Shown: piece after piece, positions 5,829-7,877 of the stretch
How the letters are laid out: each line of letters starts with the position of its first letter
Numbering within the stretch: position 1 is the first letter of the stretch
Assembly (NCBI GenBank): GCA_029212425.1
Contig: JARGNC010000068.1
Coordinates: 1 to 7,877 of the forward strand
DNA: 7,877 nucleotides
Source: Phycisphaerales bacterium
GTDB lineage: Bacteria; Planctomycetota; Phycisphaerae; Phycisphaerales; UBA1924
Reading direction: 5' to 3'
Program-made: the position numbers and the translations under genes
The notes under the pieces: generated by a model
What the model was told of the DNA's origin: nothing
What the model saw: only the letters and a program-made list of their open reading frames with translations
Database searches by the model: none

Positions 5829-6806
5829 ATGAATCCAATCACCACAACATCCCTCGCAATCGCAGCGCTTATGTGCGCCGCCGCAACAACAACCCAAGCA
5901 GAAATCCTCCTCCTCGCAGGAAACCAAGGCGTCATCCACCAACTCGACACCGACACCGGAGAAGTCACCTTCCGAGGAGTCTGCGCCGGACCAGTCAACT
6001 CCATGGTCGTCCACGACCAAACCCTCTACCTCGGTGACGAGAACGGCTCCGTCTACGCATTCGATGCCAACACCAACCTCGTAACCTCCGCATTCTCCGT
6101 GCCCGCAGATGCGAGCGCGATGTCATGGATCGGTGAAGAACTCGTCGTCGCAGACAGCGCCGGAGAAATCTTCTACATCGATTCAACCACACACCAAGTG
6201 CTCGATTCAACTCCAATCGTCAACACCGACATCACCGCGATGGGACTCGACGCAGGAGGCATCTTCGTCGGAGGACAATCCTCCATCGCAGTACGCTCCA
6301 ACATCGGTCAAGAAAACTTCGCCTTCTTCGCCGCCTGCGGATCCCTCATCAACTCAATGGCATTCGGACCAGACACCATGTACCTCGGTGGAATCACCTT
6401 CGGAGGTTCTACCGCAGGAACCGTCTACCTCTTCGATAAGTTCGCAGGAGGGATCGAATACGCCGGTACACACCCAGTCCCCTCAGACACCACCGCAATG
6501 GTCGCCGTAGGACAAACACTCTACATCGCCGGAACCGACGGCATCATCCACGAAATGAACGCCCAAACCGGAGAAATCACCCGCACCTTCGATGCAGGAA
6601 TCAACATCCAAGCCATGACCCCAGCCGATGGACTCCCATCATGCCCCGCAGACTACGACGCATCAGGTGATCTCAACTTCCTCGACATCACACGATTCCT
6701 CGACCTCTTCAACCAACGCCTCGTCCCAAGCGACACCAACGGCGACAGCAACTTCAACTTCCTCGACATCAGCAGATTCATCAGCGTCTACTCAAGCGGA
6801 TGCTAA
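5829..6806 (+). CDS. Exported beta-propeller protein with C-terminal GC-type dockerin-like domain
   Basis: This 325-residue protein has a clear signal peptide (hydrophobic 8-20, likely cleavage at TTTQA-E25). Residues 25-266 consist of a repeat of 39-40 residues marked by a small-x-[SA]-Met motif at Met59, Met98, Met138, Met177, Met224 and Met263, each followed by strands of the type LYLGDENGSVYAFD. I read this as six propeller blades, with the last strand (IQAMTP, 260-265) closing onto the N-terminal blade. Residues 272-325 are the dockerin-like module with two intact calcium loops, DYDASGDLNFLD and DTNGDSNFNFLD, ending in Gly-Cys. No catalytic residues were recognised, so binding or scaffolding is the likely role, outside the cytoplasm. 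The module is homologous to the one on the peroxidase at 33-1982. An AGGAG six bases upstream supports the start, and a terminator follows 20 bases after the stop. The ligand is unknown. Confidence 0.88.
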   Translation: MNPITTTSLAIAALMCAAATTTQAEILLLAGNQGVIHQLDTDTGEVTFRGVCAGPVNSMVVHDQTLYLGDENGSVYAFDANTNLVTSAFSVPADASAMSWIGEELVVADSAGEIFYIDSTTHQVLDSTPIVNTDITAMGLDAGGIFVGGQSSIAVRSNIGQENFAFFAACGSLINSMAFGPDTMYLGGITFGGSTAGTVYLFDKFAGGIEYAGTHPVPSDTTAMVAVGQTLYIAGTDGIIHEMNAQTGEITRTFDAGINIQAMTPADGLPSCPADYDASGDLNFLDITRFLDLFNQRLVPSDTNGDSNFNFLDISRFISVYSSGC

Positions 6807-6825
6807 ACTAATCCACACCCTCTTG

Positions 6826-6857
6826 GAGCCCCACGCCGTCAACACAGCGAGGGGCTC
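6826..6857 (+). terminator. Intrinsic terminator of the beta-propeller gene
   Basis: GAGCCCC (6826-6832) and GGGGCTC (6851-6857) form a perfect 7-bp stem, extendable by a G-T pair, around an 18-base loop, followed by TTTCAATTT. It begins 20 bases after the stop codon at 6806. Confidence 0.8.
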
Positions 6858-6879
6858 TTTCAATTTCAACACAAAAAAA

Positions 6880-6898
6880 CACCCGGCAAAACCGGGTG
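6880..6898 (-). terminator. Intrinsic terminator of the 6926-7582 gene
   Basis: On the minus strand CACCCGG and CCGGGTG form a perfect 7-bp stem with a TTTTG loop, followed directly by seven T residues (A-tract 6873-6879 on the plus strand). It begins 28 bases past the stop of the gene and is the strongest terminator in the window. Confidence 0.92.
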
Positions 6899-6925
6899 CT
6901 TAGGTGTTTGAACTCAAACAGTCGA

Positions 6926-7582
6926 TTACCGGCGACGACGACCAGCAACAAGACCGCCCATGCCCAGCAGCGCCATCGCGCCAGGAGCAGGAACAGGCGA
7001 GCCAGTCAGCTCAAAGCGGTGGCTGAACGCGCCACCGTTTGCACCACCGAAGGTGTTGTCTTCGCTACCGATCGTTGGTGCAGCATCCGAAAGGAACCAC
7101 TGCCCAGTTGTTGCAGCATCAACAGAAACCTGCAGGATGCCAGCACCATCAATCACGATCTCGTCGTTGAGGGTGATGGTGTAGATGAAGTTGCCAGCAT
7201 CAGTGAATGCAACGCTGAACGCATCAACAAGTGTGTCACCAGCAGCGTTGAAGAACTCAAAGCTCATGATGCCACCAGCGCTCGTGACGCCACCGACGAA
7301 GCGAAGTTCTTCCAGAGTGATCTGGCTCGCAGTCGTCGAGGTGTAGTCGTCAAACCCAGCAGGACCAGTGTCCGCAGGGAACGCTTGGAACCCAGCACCC
7401 GCATCCATGTTGGAGTACAGCGTGCTGCTGGTGCCCTGTGTGCCTTCTTCAAGCGAGATCGCGGTCACCTGATCAGCGCTGACCTGGGTGTAGCTCGCAT
7501 AGTCACCAAGCACAGGCGACGCGATCGCGCTACCTGCCACCGATGCAACAGCCAAAACTGCAGTAAATTTCAACATAGTCAT
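6926..7582 (-). CDS. PEP-CTERM-like (PAPGA variant) exported protein
   Basis: This 218-residue protein starts with a clean signal peptide (Lys5, hydrophobic 7-20, cleavage near AIAS-P23). It ends with VPAPGAM (197-203), a short hydrophobic stretch and RRRR (215-218), the layout of a PEP-CTERM sorting tag with Ala in place of Glu. The mature part contains a DDY (78-80), LRFVGGV (93-99) and GQWFLSD followed by APTIGS (160-173). I recall this set as typical of a group of planctomycetal PEP-CTERM proteins of unknown function, with an all-beta, jellyroll-like look. There are no cysteines and no catalytic motif. The start could instead be the ATG at 7576 (residue 3): both have only weak GAGAG-type ribosome sites. 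Codon use differs from the other minus-strand genes, with many C-ending two-fold codons (AAC, TAC, TTC, GAC), which may indicate high expression. A strong terminator follows the gene. Confidence 0.87.
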   Translation of the reverse strand: MTMLKFTAVLAVASVAGSAIASPVLGDYASYTQVSADQVTAISLEEGTQGTSSTLYSNMDAGAGFQAFPADTGPAGFDDYTSTTASQITLEELRFVGGVTSAGGIMSFEFFNAAGDTLVDAFSVAFTDAGNFIYTITLNDEIVIDGAGILQVSVDAATTGQWFLSDAAPTIGSEDNTFGGANGGAFSHRFELTGSPVPAPGAMALLGMGGLVAGRRRR

Positions 7583-7634
7583 ACTCTCTTTCTCTGAAAT
7601 TAGACCACGATGGGAATCATCGAGCCATGGTTGC

Positions 7635-7651
7635 CTGGAGTGAAACTCCAG
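7635..7651. repeat. Perfect 7-bp inverted repeat upstream of the 6926-7582 gene
   Basis: CTGGAGT (7635-7641) and ACTCCAG (7645-7651) are exact reverse complements with a three-base spacer. The repeat lies 53-69 bases before the ATG at 7582. It could be an operator or a hairpin in the 5' leader. It has no T tract on either strand, so it is unlikely to be a terminator. Confidence 0.6.
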
Positions 7652-7695
7652 TCTCTCTCATTCAGCCGGGCTCTCAATCCCAGCTTCCAATGATG

Positions 7696-7704
7696 TATAT
7701 ACCA
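7696..7704 (-). promoter_or_regulatory. Candidate extended -10 promoter element for the 6926-7582 gene
   Basis: On the minus strand TGG-TATATA resembles an extended -10 (TGnTATAAT). No good -35 lies 17 bases upstream. Use of this element would give a leader of about 107 bases containing the inverted repeat at 7635-7651. Confidence 0.3.
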
Positions 7705-7877
7705 CAACGCAGTCAAATAGATCCACAAAATGACCAAAAATCGGGCACTTTGAAGCGACAGAGCCCAGTCGAAGTCCAAGAACCGAACCCAGCAACCGAA
7801 ATCGTGAGCACTTCAACCCAGTTCAGACTGCGAACAGACCGATAGCGCCAGCATTGAGAATCAATCCAGTTTCAGCC

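Larger units (their letters stand above)
7583..7877. other. Upstream region of the 6926-7582 gene (295 bases)
   Basis: I see no supported gene in this stretch. It holds a pyrimidine-rich leader segment, the perfect inverted repeat at 7635-7651 and an extended -10-like element at 7696-7704. The last part (about 7705-7877) shows nothing recognisable apart from a short minus-strand frame open at the right edge, which may or may not be the end of another gene. Confidence 0.65.

Noticed and set aside
1845..6790. Recurring DNA segment of the type AACTTCCTCGAYATCASC at about 1847, 1929, 6674 and 6755, considered as a mobile or CRISPR-like repeat
   Set aside because: All four copies encode the same NFLD-[VI]-[ST] part of the dockerin calcium loops in frame. 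They are protein-level repeats.
6896..7597. Plus-strand frame (233 codons) opposite the right PEP-CTERM-like gene
   Set aside because: It starts inside the minus-strand terminator and reads antisense through a gene with signal peptide and sorting tag. The composition is not protein-like.
7627..7845. Plus-strand 72-codon frame in the right intergenic region
   Set aside because: There is no AGGAG-type site and no recognisable motif, and its start overlaps the inverted repeat. Chance is the simpler explanation.
7823..7877. Minus-strand frame open at the right edge, 17 codons ending in TGA, with a hydrophobic end (GAIGLFAV)
   Set aside because: It could be the C-terminus of a gene outside the window, and its G/T third positions fit the minus-strand habit. 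However, a run this short stays open by chance nearly half the time, and no terminator follows it.

Overview
The window looks like a piece of a marine-type planctomycete chromosome, most likely class Phycisphaerae. Three things point there. Two secreted proteins end in a two-loop dockerin-like calcium-binding module that finishes in Gly-Cys. Two others end in a PAPGA-type PEP-CTERM-like tail. The gene complement (a secreted animal-type haem peroxidase, an alkaline-phosphatase/TPR/sulfotransferase fusion) also fits that lineage. No 16S or other phylogenetic marker is present, so the assignment is inference.

Layout, left to right. (1) 33-1982 (+): exported haem peroxidase with a complete catalytic set and a C-terminal dockerin-like tag. 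(2) A shared hairpin terminator at 2013-2038 lies between this gene and the convergent next one. (3) 2067-4754 (-): large fusion of an alkaline-phosphatase-superfamily hydrolase, TPR repeats and a sulfotransferase domain. (4) An 83-base gap holds the terminator of the next gene. (5) 4838-5518 (-): PEP-CTERM-like surface protein. (6) A 310-base divergent promoter region. (7) 5829-6806 (+): exported beta-propeller with a dockerin-like tag. (8) Two adjacent terminators, one for each converging gene. (9) 6926-7582 (-): second PEP-CTERM-like exported protein. (10) 7583-7877: its upstream region, with a perfect inverted repeat and a candidate promoter.

The genes do not form an obvious operon or single pathway: each has its own terminator and orientation changes almost gene by gene. 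What links them is destination. Four of the five proteins are predicted to be exported and carry one of two C-terminal sorting or anchoring tags. The fifth, the fusion, has no signal peptide and is probably cytoplasmic. The plus strand is strongly C-over-G biased, and synonymous codon choice in genes on opposite strands mirrors this, suggesting replication-strand composition. The rightmost gene partly escapes the bias.

No CRISPR array, tRNA, rRNA, insertion sequence, phage gene, or defence or toxin system was seen. I did not find a clearly undescribed system. The most unusual object is the three-domain fusion at 2067-4754.
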